Part shown: one piece after another, positions 19,337 to 28,800 of the stretch | How positions within the stretch are numbered: position 1 is the stretch's first letter | Layout: every line of letters starts with the position of its first letter | Assembly: GCF_006491595.2 (NCBI RefSeq) | Contig: NZ_VEVQ02000002.1 | Coordinates: forward strand, 310,001-374,000 | Direction: 5' to 3' | DNA from: Flavobacterium jejuense | Lineage (GTDB): Bacteria; Bacteroidota; Bacteroidia; Flavobacteriales; Flavobacteriaceae | Length of the DNA: 64,000 bases | Program-made: the position numbers and the translations under genes | The notes under the pieces: model-generated | What the model was told of the DNA's origin: nothing | Database searches by the model: none | What the model saw: the letters and a program-made list of their open reading frames with translations, nothing else

Positions 19337-19859
19337 TAATCATTGTTCTTAATTCGTTCATGCAATTTCTATTCTGCGTTTTAACTGTGCCTAAAGGCAT
19401 TTCTAACTCTTCGGATGCCTCTTGTTGTGTATAGCCTTGAAAAAATAATAATTCAATAATTTGTATACATTTCGGTTTTAATTTTTTTATAAACCTACTT
19501 ATTCCAATTGCATCAATCTTGTTGACAGTCTTCGAATTGTCTTCAAGCATATATACGAAGTTATCTGCAGATTGGTTTTTTTGACTATTGTTATATCCTT
19601 TAGATCTTAACTTATCAATGGTAGTATTACGAGTAATATTTAGCATCCATGTATATAATCGTCCTTTGGTTTCATTATAAGTGTCTATATTGTTCCAAAT
19701 TTTTACAAAAACTTCTTGAAGTACATCTTCTGCTTCTTCTCTGTTTTTAATTAAATTATAGATCACAGCATAAAGACTCTTAGAATAATTATCATATAGT
19801 AAAGTAAATGACTGATTACTTTTACTGAGTAATTCTTTAACTAGTTGTTCCTGTTCCAT
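19329..19859 (-). CDS. ECF-type RNA polymerase sigma factor
   Basis: A 176-residue group IV sigma-70 factor. Region 2 contains the core-binding and -10 recognition segment (AEDVLQEVFVKIWNN...GRLYTWMLNITRNTTIDKLR); region 4 is a helix-turn-helix (GYTQQEASEELEMPLGTVKTQ). It is followed by the RskA-type anti-sigma gene. The divergent neighbour operon starting at 19971 (DUF4331, TPR, TonB receptor) is a plausible target because only 111 bases separate them, but no sigma-specific promoter can be proven. Confidence 0.93.
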   Translation of the reverse strand: MEQEQLVKELLSKSNQSFTLLYDNYSKSLYAVIYNLIKNREEAEDVLQEVFVKIWNNIDTYNETKGRLYTWMLNITRNTTIDKLRSKGYNNSQKNQSADNFVYMLEDNSKTVNKIDAIGISRFIKKLKPKCIQIIELLFFQGYTQQEASEELEMPLGTVKTQNRNCMNELRTMINE

Positions 19860-19970
19860 ATTTTTTTTAAGTTATTGCTAATGTACTAAAAAAAAATATT
19901 TTATCATTTTTAAAACCAAACTTTTCTTTTTTTCGTAACTGTAGTTATAAATCATTTAAACACTAATAAA

Positions 19971-20618
19971 ATGAAAAAATCAAAATTATTCTTAGGACTT
20001 TCTATACTAGGTTTAGCTTGTACTATTTTAGTTGCCGCTGATCATATAGATGCTCCAGCAGTTCAAGGAGGAACAGCAGACATTACTGATTTCTATTCTT
20101 TTCAAGGAGAAAATACTAGTAATCTAGTTTTTGTTGCTAATGTAAAAGGATTATTAAGTCCAACAGCTAGTGCTTCAGCATCTTTTGATGAAGGTGTATT
20201 AGTAGAATTCAACATTGACAATAATAATGATAATGTTGAAGATCTTGTTATTCAAGCTATTCCTAGAAATGGTAAAATGTATTTCTTTGGACCAGTTGCT
20301 CCAGGAACTGCTGGTACTTCTAGTACAATTAAAACTAATAACTTGCTAGGAAGTGTTTCTATTACTCCTTATGGTTCGCAAGCAATAACTTCTGTTCAGT
20401 CTGGCGTCAACCTATTTGCAGGTTTAAGAGACGATCCATTTTTCTTTGATTTCGGTCAGTATTCTGAAATTATTGCAGGAAATGCATCAAGTTTCAATAA
20501 TCCAGGTACAGATACATTTGCAGGATCAAATGTGATGTCTATTGTTGTTGAATTACCAAAATCGATGTTAGGTGGATCAGGTACTTTGAATACATGGGTT
20601 GAAACTAAAAGAAAATAA
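19971..20618 (+). CDS. DUF4331 protein, N-terminal half as a separate polypeptide
   Basis: A 215-residue exported protein with a signal peptide (LFLGLSILGLACTILVAA). The mature start ADHIDAPAVQGGTADITDFYSF matches the conserved opening of DUF4331, and DDPFFFD and VMSIVVELPKSMLGG match its middle. The chain stops at NTWVETKRK, where full-length family members continue into the second half. That missing half is encoded by the next gene 24 bases downstream. Probably periplasmic; the function of DUF4331 is unknown. Confidence 0.88.
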   Translation: MKKSKLFLGLSILGLACTILVAADHIDAPAVQGGTADITDFYSFQGENTSNLVFVANVKGLLSPTASASASFDEGVLVEFNIDNNNDNVEDLVIQAIPRNGKMYFFGPVAPGTAGTSSTIKTNNLLGSVSITPYGSQAITSVQSGVNLFAGLRDDPFFFDFGQYSEIIAGNASSFNNPGTDTFAGSNVMSIVVELPKSMLGGSGTLNTWVETKRK

Positions 20619-20642
20619 ACAAACAAATTAAATATAGATATT

Positions 20643-21188
20643 ATGAAATCAATTCAATATAAAAGATTATTCGCTTCTCTTATTATTGCTTCGTTTATTG
20701 TAGGATGTAGTGATGATGATTCAGTAAGTTATGAGCAACCGTTAGACTTTAGTGGAACTTACACACAACAAGATCAAATGGGAAGACCAGCTATAAATAC
20801 AGTATTTGTTAGCTCTGCAAATAAAGATGCTTTTAATACAACTACACCTTCTTCTATGAATGCAAGTTTTCAATCGGCTTTTGAAAACCAATTATTAGCT
20901 TTAAACCCTAATTATACAACCAATTTATTAGGTTTAGATGCACCATCTTTTACAGGAGTTTTAGCAACAGATGTTTTAGGTGTTTCAACTACAGGAACAA
21001 CTACTTTTTATGACGGAAATAATGTTTTAACAGGTAGAGCTTTGGCAGATGACGTTATTGATGTAGAGTTAATATTAATTTTTGGAGGCCCAACTAATGC
21101 TGATAATGTAGGATTAACTTCTGATCATGTTGATGCAAATGATAAGGCTTTCTTGTCATCTTTCCCATATTTGGCTTCACCTTGGTAA
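20643..21188 (+). CDS. DUF4331 lipoprotein, C-terminal half
   Basis: A 181-residue lipoprotein (LIIASFIVGC, Cys near 22). The mature part MGRPAINTVF..., GRALADDVIDVELILIFG and HVDANDKAFLSSFPYLASPW is the conserved second half of DUF4331. With the preceding gene it adds up to one full family length, but here it has its own lipid anchor, so the halves may associate at a membrane. The gene is co-transcribed with the preceding one (24-base gap) and ends at a terminator. Confidence 0.87.
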   Translation: MKSIQYKRLFASLIIASFIVGCSDDDSVSYEQPLDFSGTYTQQDQMGRPAINTVFVSSANKDAFNTTTPSSMNASFQSAFENQLLALNPNYTTNLLGLDAPSFTGVLATDVLGVSTTGTTTFYDGNNVLTGRALADDVIDVELILIFGGPTNADNVGLTSDHVDANDKAFLSSFPYLASPW

Positions 21189-21220
21189 AAAAATAGCTGC
21201 TATTGCTACATCTACTAGTG

Positions 21221-21252
21221 GAAAAGAGCATCATTTTTGGTGCTCTTTGTTT
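21221..21252 (+). terminator. Terminator-like hairpin after the DUF4331 pair
   Basis: AAAGAGCA (21223-21230) pairs with TGCTCTTT (21241-21248), then a short T run. It overlaps any start upstream of 21285 in the next frame, supporting the later start for the TPR gene. It may be partial, allowing read-through. Confidence 0.7.
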
Positions 21253-21284
21253 TAAAAAAATTAAACAAACTAAAACCAAAAACC

Positions 21285-22586
21285 ATGAGAAATCAAACTA
21301 TTAAACTTAGTATATTGTTATTATTTATTTTTTTTATTTTTAGCTGTAATTCTAAAGAGCAATTACATATAACAAAGAAAAAAGAGTATAAAGAATATTT
21401 AACAAATAAAAAAAATAGTAAGTTAGAGAATATAAAAAAAGATATAGCTTACTGGCAGAAGAAGTATAATGATGCACCTAATCAATATACTTACTTGATT
21501 ACATTATCTGGATTATATGCTCAACTTTTTGAGATTAATGGTACCATAAAAGATTTATATTATTCAGAAAAACTTCTTTTAGATTGTAATAATAGGATAA
21601 AAGGTGAAAAAGCAGGAATCCATCGTTCTATTGCTAAAAATTATATTTCCCAACATCGTTTTAAGGAAGCTTTGTCTCATTTAGAAAATGCTTATGAACT
21701 TGGTGAAAATAAAAAAGGAACCAATAAGATGTTGTTTGATGTTCATATGGAATTAGGAAATTATGATTTAGCAAAAGACAAGTTAAGTGAAATTCTAGAT
21801 TATAAAGATTTTGATTATTTAATTAGATTAGCAAAATGGAATGATCATAATGGAAATTTAGATAAAGCTATTGAAGTAATGGAAAAAGCTATGAAAATGG
21901 CAGAAGCTTCTAAAAATAATGAGTTGAGATTATGGATTTATTCAAACATTGCTGATTTTTATGGTCATGCAGGAAGAATTCAAGATTCATACAATTATTA
22001 TTTGAAAACTTTAGAAATTGATAATAATAATATGTATGCCTTAAAAGGGATAGCATGGATTGCATTTTCACACGAAAAAAACACAAAACAAGCTATTGAA
22101 ATTATAAATTATATTGAATCAAAACATTTGGTTCCAGATTTATATCTTTTGAAAGCAGATATTTATGATTATGAAGGTGATGCAAGAGCTAAACAAATAG
22201 CTTTAAACGATTATTTTAGGGTTTTATCAGAAAATGATTATGGAGATATGTATAACAAATACAATGCATTACTATTTGCAGAAACTCCAGGAGAAACAGA
22301 TAAAGCTTTGATGATAGCTGAAAAAGAGATATTTAATAGGCCAACACCAGAGTCATATGATTTATTAGCATGGGTTTATTATAATATAGGTGATTATAAA
22401 AACGCTTACGATGTTATTTCTAAACATACATTAAATAAATCTCATGAACCATTAATAATTTACCATAACGAATTGATTTTAAAAGCTAACAATATGCTTA
22501 ATGAGAAAAATTCTCATAAAGAGGAATTGTTAGAAAGTATTTATGAACTAGGGCCAAATTTAGAAAAACAAATCATCACTATTTAA
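21285..22586 (+). CDS. TPR-repeat lipoprotein
   Basis: A 433-residue protein from the ATG at 21285; the longer in-frame start at 21237 lies inside the hairpin and would bury the signal peptide. The signal peptide is MRNQTIKLSILLLFIFFIFSC with a lipobox Cys. The rest is helical with TPR-like pairs (FKEALSHLENAYELGENK, LDKAIEVMEKAMKMAE, SYNYYLKTLEIDNNNMYALKG). It is presumably a periplasm-facing scaffold working with the DUF4331 proteins and the TonB receptor next to it. Confidence 0.82.
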   Translation: MRNQTIKLSILLLFIFFIFSCNSKEQLHITKKKEYKEYLTNKKNSKLENIKKDIAYWQKKYNDAPNQYTYLITLSGLYAQLFEINGTIKDLYYSEKLLLDCNNRIKGEKAGIHRSIAKNYISQHRFKEALSHLENAYELGENKKGTNKMLFDVHMELGNYDLAKDKLSEILDYKDFDYLIRLAKWNDHNGNLDKAIEVMEKAMKMAEASKNNELRLWIYSNIADFYGHAGRIQDSYNYYLKTLEIDNNNMYALKGIAWIAFSHEKNTKQAIEIINYIESKHLVPDLYLLKADIYDYEGDARAKQIALNDYFRVLSENDYGDMYNKYNALLFAETPGETDKALMIAEKEIFNRPTPESYDLLAWVYYNIGDYKNAYDVISKHTLNKSHEPLIIYHNELILKANNMLNEKNSHKEELLESIYELGPNLEKQIITI

Positions 22587-22623
22587 AATTTGTTTTAAAG
22601 AAAGAAAAATCACACAAATTAAA

Positions 22624-22631
22624 TACTTTTG
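22624..22631 (+). promoter_or_regulatory. -7 box upstream of the TonB receptor gene
   Basis: TACTTTTG fits TAnnTTTG, 25 bases before the receptor ATG. It suggests the receptor gene can be transcribed separately from the DUF4331 genes. Confidence 0.5.
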
Positions 22632-22656
22632 CAAACTTTATTATTTTTATAAATCA

Positions 22657-24879
22657 ATGAAATTATATTATTCAATACTAACTGTTTTTTTATTTGTAAT
22701 AAATTCTTTTTCACAAGACATAAGTGGAAAAGTTACAGATATTTTTGGTAAACCAATTAACGATGTTTATGTATATAATGTGAATTCAGATTTGCATACT
22801 CATACAAATGAATTTGGTAATTTTAATTTATCTAAGGTTGCTATAGGTGAAACTTTAAAATTAACTAAATTAGGATATAAAACTGCTACAATTGAGATCA
22901 CTTCTTTAGATTCAAAAGTGACTATTATATTAGAAGATGCAATTTTTCGTTTATCAGAAGTAATATTAAGTCCAACTATAAATATTAATTCAAATCTTAC
23001 TAAAATTGATTTGTCCACTAATCCTGTTAATTCTTCGCAAGAAATATTGAGAAAAGTTCCTGGTTTATTTATAGGGCAACATGCAGGTGGAGGAAAAGCA
23101 GAACAATTATTTTTAAGGGGTTACGACATAGATCACGGAACTGATATTGCAATTTCTTCTGATGGAATTCCTGTTAATATGGCTTCTCATGCTCATGGTC
23201 AGGGTTATGCTGATTTGCATTTTATTATACCAGAAACTATTGATAAAATTGATTTTGGGAAAGGACCATACACAGCTTCAAAAGGTAATTTTGCAACAGC
23301 AGCTTATGTAAACTTTTCTTCTAAAGATAAATTAGAACAAAGTAAAGTTAGTTTAGAAGTTGGGCAATTCAATACTATTCGTACAGTAGGTTTATTTGAT
23401 ATATTGGGAAATCAAACAAAATCAAGTGCATATATAGCAACAGAGTATATTGTTACAGATGGTCCTTTTGAATCACCACAAAATTTTAATAGATTTAATT
23501 TATTTGGGAAATATACAACTGTTTTAGAAAACCAAAGTAAATTGAGTTTTATAGGCTCACATTTTAGTAGTAAATGGGATGCTTCTGGACAAATTCCAAT
23601 GCGTTTAGTAAATGATGGAACTATCTCACGTTTTGGTTCAGTAGATGATACTGAAGGTGGTTTCACTTCACGAACAAACTTGTCAGCAGCTATTGATAAA
23701 ATAATTGATGAGGATAGCTTCATTAAAACTAATCTGTTTTTTTCAAAATATGATTTTACACTGTTTTCTAATTTTACATTTTTCTTAGAAGATCCAATTA
23801 ATGGAGACCAAATAAAGCAAAAAGAAGACAGAATGTTGTATGGCTTTAATTCGGAATACAATACTAGAAAAAACTTCGAAACTTTTAATTTAAAATTACA
23901 ATCTGGAATAGGAGTAAAAGTAAATTCTAATAAAAATATAGAACTTTCTCATACTGTAAACAGAAATGAAGTCCTAAATTATATTCAATTAGGAGATATT
24001 GAAGAATCAGATTTCTTTGGATATATTAATACCGACTTTCAGTTTAATAAATTCACAATAAATCCAGCAATTCGATTGGAATATTTTAAATTTAATTACC
24101 AAGATAAGTTAAGTACAAATTATAAAACACTTTCAAACGATAAGGCGAAAATTTTACCAAAATTAAATTTTAGTTATGCACAAAATGAAAGAATAGTCTA
24201 TTTCTTAAAAACGGGAATAGGTTTTCATTCAAATGATACTCGTGTAGTTTTACAACAAGATAAAGAAATTTTACCAAGTGTTTATGCAGCTGATTTAGGT
24301 ATGATTTTAAAACCTAATCCTAATCTACTTATTAATACAGCTATATGGAGTTTGTTTTCAGATCAAGAGTTTGTATATGTTGGAGATGCAGGAGTTGTTG
24401 AACCATCAGGTAAATCAAGAAGACTAGGTGCTGATTTAGGTATTCGTTATCAGTTAAATGATTTTGTTTTTCTTGATTTTGACGCTAACTATGCTTTTGC
24501 GAGAAGTGTTGATGAACCAAATGGTGAAGATTATGTCCCATTAGCACCAAAATTAACTTCAGTAGGAGGAATTAGCATCCGTAATTATAAACGTTTTTCA
24601 GGAGGAATTCAATATCGATATTTAGGAGATAGACCTGCAAATGAAGACAACTCAGTAATTGCTGAAGGTTATTTTGTTACGGATATGAATTTAAATTATC
24701 AAGTATCAAGAAGTATTAATATTGGACTAATTATTCAAAATTTATTTGATACAAAATGGAACGAAACACAGTTCTTAACAGAATCACGTTTACAAAATGA
24801 AGCCCAAAGTGTCGAAGAAATACATTTTACACCAGGAACACCTTTTTTTACTAAAATAAAAGCAAGCTATAGTTTTTAA
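22657..24879 (+). CDS. TonB-dependent outer-membrane receptor with His-rich plug
   Basis: A 740-residue outer-membrane receptor. After the signal peptide (ending NSFSQ) comes a CarboxypepD-regulatory-like domain (about 20-95: DISGKVTDIFGKPINDVYVY...), a plug domain (about 115-225), then a beta-barrel ending in the aromatic KIKASYSF. The plug holds an unusual His cluster: DIDHGTD and NMASHAHGQGYADLHF. Together with the DUF4331 pair and TPR lipoprotein upstream, this suggests an uptake system for a metal or metal complex, but the ligand is inference. Confidence 0.9.
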   Translation: MKLYYSILTVFLFVINSFSQDISGKVTDIFGKPINDVYVYNVNSDLHTHTNEFGNFNLSKVAIGETLKLTKLGYKTATIEITSLDSKVTIILEDAIFRLSEVILSPTININSNLTKIDLSTNPVNSSQEILRKVPGLFIGQHAGGGKAEQLFLRGYDIDHGTDIAISSDGIPVNMASHAHGQGYADLHFIIPETIDKIDFGKGPYTASKGNFATAAYVNFSSKDKLEQSKVSLEVGQFNTIRTVGLFDILGNQTKSSAYIATEYIVTDGPFESPQNFNRFNLFGKYTTVLENQSKLSFIGSHFSSKWDASGQIPMRLVNDGTISRFGSVDDTEGGFTSRTNLSAAIDKIIDEDSFIKTNLFFSKYDFTLFSNFTFFLEDPINGDQIKQKEDRMLYGFNSEYNTRKNFETFNLKLQSGIGVKVNSNKNIELSHTVNRNEVLNYIQLGDIEESDFFGYINTDFQFNKFTINPAIRLEYFKFNYQDKLSTNYKTLSNDKAKILPKLNFSYAQNERIVYFLKTGIGFHSNDTRVVLQQDKEILPSVYAADLGMILKPNPNLLINTAIWSLFSDQEFVYVGDAGVVEPSGKSRRLGADLGIRYQLNDFVFLDFDANYAFARSVDEPNGEDYVPLAPKLTSVGGISIRNYKRFSGGIQYRYLGDRPANEDNSVIAEGYFVTDMNLNYQVSRSINIGLIIQNLFDTKWNETQFLTESRLQNEAQSVEEIHFTPGTPFFTKIKASYSF

Positions 24880-24895
24880 TTTTCATTTGGTTTGC

Positions 24896-24903
24896 TAAAT
24901 TTG
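24896..24903 (+). promoter_or_regulatory. trmH promoter -7 box
   Basis: TAAATTTG fits TAnnTTTG and ends 6 bases before the ATG at 24910. Transcription starting about 7 bases after the box would begin at the start codon, giving a leaderless mRNA. Confidence 0.6.
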
Positions 24904-24909
24904 ACACCC

Positions 24910-25563
24910 ATGAAGAATTTAGCATTATTAAACTATTTAGAAGGATTTATTTCTGAAAATAGAAAACAACGTTTTATTGATATTTTAACTAATAGAACCA
25001 AGCACTTTACAATTGCTGTTGAAGATGTTTACCAAATGCATAATACAAGTGCAGTGATGCGTAGTTGTGAAGTTTTTGGTATACAAGAATTAAATATAAT
25101 TGAGCAAAAGTATAGTAAAACGATTGACAAGCAGATTGCCCTTGGTGCAGAAAAATGGGTAGATATTAACGAATTTAGTAGTAATAAATCCTGTATTGAT
25201 ACATTACGAAAAAAGGGGTATCAAATTATTGCTACAACTCCTCATAATGAGTCGTGTTTTTTACATGAATTTGATATTTCAAAGCCAACCGCTTTGTTCT
25301 TTGGTACCGAAAAAGAGGGTTTGTCTGAAGATGTTATGAATAATGCAGATGGTTATTTAAAAATTCCTATGGTAGGTTTTACAGAAAGTTTAAATATTTC
25401 AGTTTCTGCTGCTATTATTATTCAGGATTTAACCAATAGGCTTCGTAATTCTGATGTGAAATGGCAATTAAGTGAAGCTGAAATGATCGAAAAACGATTA
25501 GATTGGACTAGAAAAACGATTAAAGATATAGATTTTGTAGAAAGCCGTTTTTATGAATTATAA
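24910..25563 (+). CDS. trmH: TrmH-family tRNA/rRNA 2'-O-methyltransferase
   Basis: 217 residues from the ATG at 24910; the in-frame TTG at 24892 lies upstream of the promoter box. SPOUT-fold motifs are visible: NTSAVMRSCEVFGI with the catalytic Arg, ALFFGTEKEGLS, and IPMVGFTESLNISVSAAI forming the knotted SAM site. Length and motif order fit E. coli TrmH, which methylates G18 of tRNA; other TrmH-family targets cannot be excluded. Cytosolic. Confidence 0.88.
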   Translation: MKNLALLNYLEGFISENRKQRFIDILTNRTKHFTIAVEDVYQMHNTSAVMRSCEVFGIQELNIIEQKYSKTIDKQIALGAEKWVDINEFSSNKSCIDTLRKKGYQIIATTPHNESCFLHEFDISKPTALFFGTEKEGLSEDVMNNADGYLKIPMVGFTESLNISVSAAIIIQDLTNRLRNSDVKWQLSEAEMIEKRLDWTRKTIKDIDFVESRFYEL

Positions 25564-25570
25564 TCCAATT

Positions 25571-25730
25571 TTCTTTTTTTAGGAGCACAAAAATTGTCCT
25601 TTGAAAGAAAATCACACCTGCTATTCACTAAATCTTTTCTTTTTTTGTTCAAAAAAGAAAAGGATACCGTTCCTATCAGGGCTACTTACTACGTTTCTAT
25701 TTTCAAACTCCATTTTTTAGAAATTTAATT
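25571..25730. repeat. Dispersed intergenic repeat, copy 1
   Basis: About 160 bp sharing order and sequence with 61208-61375: TTCTTTT(TTT)AGGAGCAC, then CACACC(T/C)GCTAT, a hairpin ATCTTTTCTTTTTT...AAAAAAGAAAAGGAT, then TATC(A/G)GGGCTAC, ACGTTTC and TTTCAAA(A)CTCC. It lies between trmH and the regulator gene. Similar hairpin-containing intergenic elements are known to me from Flavobacterium genomes; no ORF is inside. Confidence 0.85.
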
Positions 25731-25823
25731 TAGGTTACTAATAGAAGTGTTTTAGTAGAATTTTGAATACTTTTCTTAACGATTATTTAAATCCTATTTA
25801 ATACTTGTTTTTTAGATTAGCAA

Positions 25824-25831
25824 TATTTTTG
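25824..25831 (+). promoter_or_regulatory. -7 box of the membrane regulator gene
   Basis: TATTTTTG fits TAnnTTTG, 9 bases before the ATG at 25841, implying a leader of only a few bases. Confidence 0.55.
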
Positions 25832-25840
25832 TACATTGCT

Positions 25841-28800
25841 ATGAAACTAATCTTTTTTTTAAGTTTTTTGTCTTTTAATTTACTTTTAGGACAAAATATT
25901 AAGTTTAAACCTTTAACTACAAAAGAAGGTTTATCTAATAACTCAGTAAACGATTTAATAAGCGATGAATACGGTCGGTTATGGATTGCTTCTTGGGATG
26001 GGCTTAATGTATATGATGGTCATAAAATCACTAGTTTTAAACACCAACAAAATGACAGTTTAAGTATCGCTGGAAACGTAGTTAGAAAGTTTGTCAAAGA
26101 TAAAAATAGTCAAATTTGGATGCTTACAGATAATAAAGCTATAAGCATTTATAAAGGAAATGCTATTTTTAAAAATTATTATTTTAATGAGCAACCTAAA
26201 GAAATTTTACTTTCCAAGAACGGTGATTTGGTCATCAAATTAAGAGACAAGTACTTTACTTATCAAAAAGAGAAGTTAATACCAATAGATGAAAGTCAAT
26301 TACAGAGCTTAAATTCAATAAATACATTAGAAAATTATATTTTAAAAAAATATCCTAATCTAGTTATAAATGATATTCTCAAAGATAAAAATGGAAATAT
26401 TTGGTATGCCACTCTAAAAGATGGTTTATACCTTATTCCAAATTCTACAGATAATGTTACTAACAATAATATAGAACATTACGTATACGATCAGTATTCT
26501 CCATACAGTTTTACAAGTAACGAAATCGTAAAATTATATCAAGACGATTTTGATAATATTTGGCTAGGTCATAAAGATGGAGGTGTAAGTATGGCTTATA
26601 AAGATTCTGAAAAAATTAAAACCATTATTCCTCATCCTATAAAATTTTCTCATTTACCTAATGAAGCTATAAGAGCCATTACTAAAGACAATGAAAGTAA
26701 AATTTGGTTAGGTTATTATACAAAAGGCTTGTTTTATTTTAGTAATACTACTAATTGTTATTTGCCTTATGTTATTTCAGAAGCAAAACAAAATAGTGAT
26801 TTAAAACGTATTAGAAGTTTATTTACCGATTCAAGAGGAGAAATTTGGGTTGGTACTTATGGAGGTGTCATAAGAATTAATAAGCAAGGATACAAAATAT
26901 ATAATTCAGAAAGTATTGATTATTTTCCAGAGAATAGAAACTATTCGTTTGCAGAAGATGACCAAAATCATTTGTGGATTGCTTGTTGGGGAGGTTTGGC
27001 AAAGTTTGATTTAAAGAGAAATCAATTGGTTAGTTTTCCTCATCAAAATCAACTTACAAAATATCATATTCGTCATATTGAAGTTATAAACAATATAATT
27101 GCTATTGCTACAGAAAATAATGGCGTAATACTTTTTGATGTAAATAAAGGAGTTACTAAAATTATAACAGTTGCTAATGGTTTACTTGGAAATAGTATAT
27201 TTAGTATTTATTACGATACACAAACTAAATATTATTGGATAGCTACATTAGGAGGTGTAAGTGTTTATGATTTAGAGAAAGGAATCATTAAGAATATTTC
27301 AGAATTAGAAGGGTTACCTAGTCATATGGTATATAGTTTATTGCTTAATGATAATAAGATTTGGATAAGTAGTACAAAAGGTATTGCATCAATAAACACA
27401 TCAAATTATGAAGTAACACAACTTTCTCCTGATTTAGGATGGCAAAATGCCGAATTTTCAGAAGGAGCAGCTTATCAAGATCAAAAGGGAATACTCTATT
27501 TTGGAGGTATAAGTGGGTTAAGTTATTTTCAGCCTAATTTATTTAAAAAACAAGAAGAAGTACCTAATTTAAAGACAGTTGTTAATAATGATGAGAATTT
27601 TGATGATTATATCAAACTAAAATATCACAATAACGAATTAAAAATAAATATTACACCAGTAGGATTTGCTACTATTATGTCTCCTGTTTTTTATAAAATG
27701 GAAGGTTTGGATGAGTCTTGGAAAAGGTTGGAAAACCAAGAACTTTTTTACAGAAGTTTGCCTTCTGGAGAATACACTTTTTTTACTAAGATAGGAAATA
27801 ATGATCGTACGATTAGTAAAGTTTTTAAACTTCAAATTGATAAGCCATTTTATGAAACCGTATTTTTTTATCTCATTTTACTAATGTTTTTTGCCATCAT
27901 TATCATGGTAATAATTATTAGAAAAAATATTCTTTCAAAAAAACTGCAACAAAAATTAGAAGACAAAATACAAACTCGCACAGCTATAATAGAATCTCAA
28001 AAACAAGATTTAATTCATTTTAATAAAAATCTAGAAGAAAGGAATATCGAAATTCTTAAACAAAAAGAAACTTTACTAGCACTTCATTATCAATTAAAAA
28101 ATCAGGATTTTGAAGTAGATAAGTTTAGAATGTTTGTGCTTTCTTCTTTTAAGCCCAAACTGTCTAAAATTCTTACTCAAATCCAACAACTAGATCAAGA
28201 TTCGGTTAGAGATATTTTACAACAAGACACAATGAGTTTAGTGCAGTTAATATCTGAATGGGATTATTTAAACCAAATCAAAGATTTAGGAAATTTAAAA
28301 CCCACACAGATTTTATTTAAGGGTTTAATAACTAATTTATATGAACAAGTTAACTCAGAAAGAATCAATGTAAAAACGACTTTTGGTTATCAAATTCATA
28401 CCAAAACAGATTCTATTCAAATTGATGTTTTAAGGTTTCGATTATTATTTAAATATGTATTAAATGACATCCTGAAATATACTGAGGATAAAGATAAATT
28501 AATGGTGATTTGCGAACTGGTTTCTGATAAAATAATTATTCTTATTAAAGAAACTGGTAAATTATTAAAAGAACAATGGATAAATGTTCAAAAGTTCAGT
28601 CCATACTATAAAGCAGCTGAGACTTTAGTAAAAGATTTAGGAGGAGAATTAATTGTCGCTTTAGAAACTGATTTTCAACTGACTGTTAGTGTGCCTGTAC
28701 TTTTACATACTTTAGAAACACCTTCGGGTAAAGTCATTTTAAAACACTTATACAATAGAGATGAAATAGAGGAAAACCTTCCTTTAGTTTTAGTCTTTTG

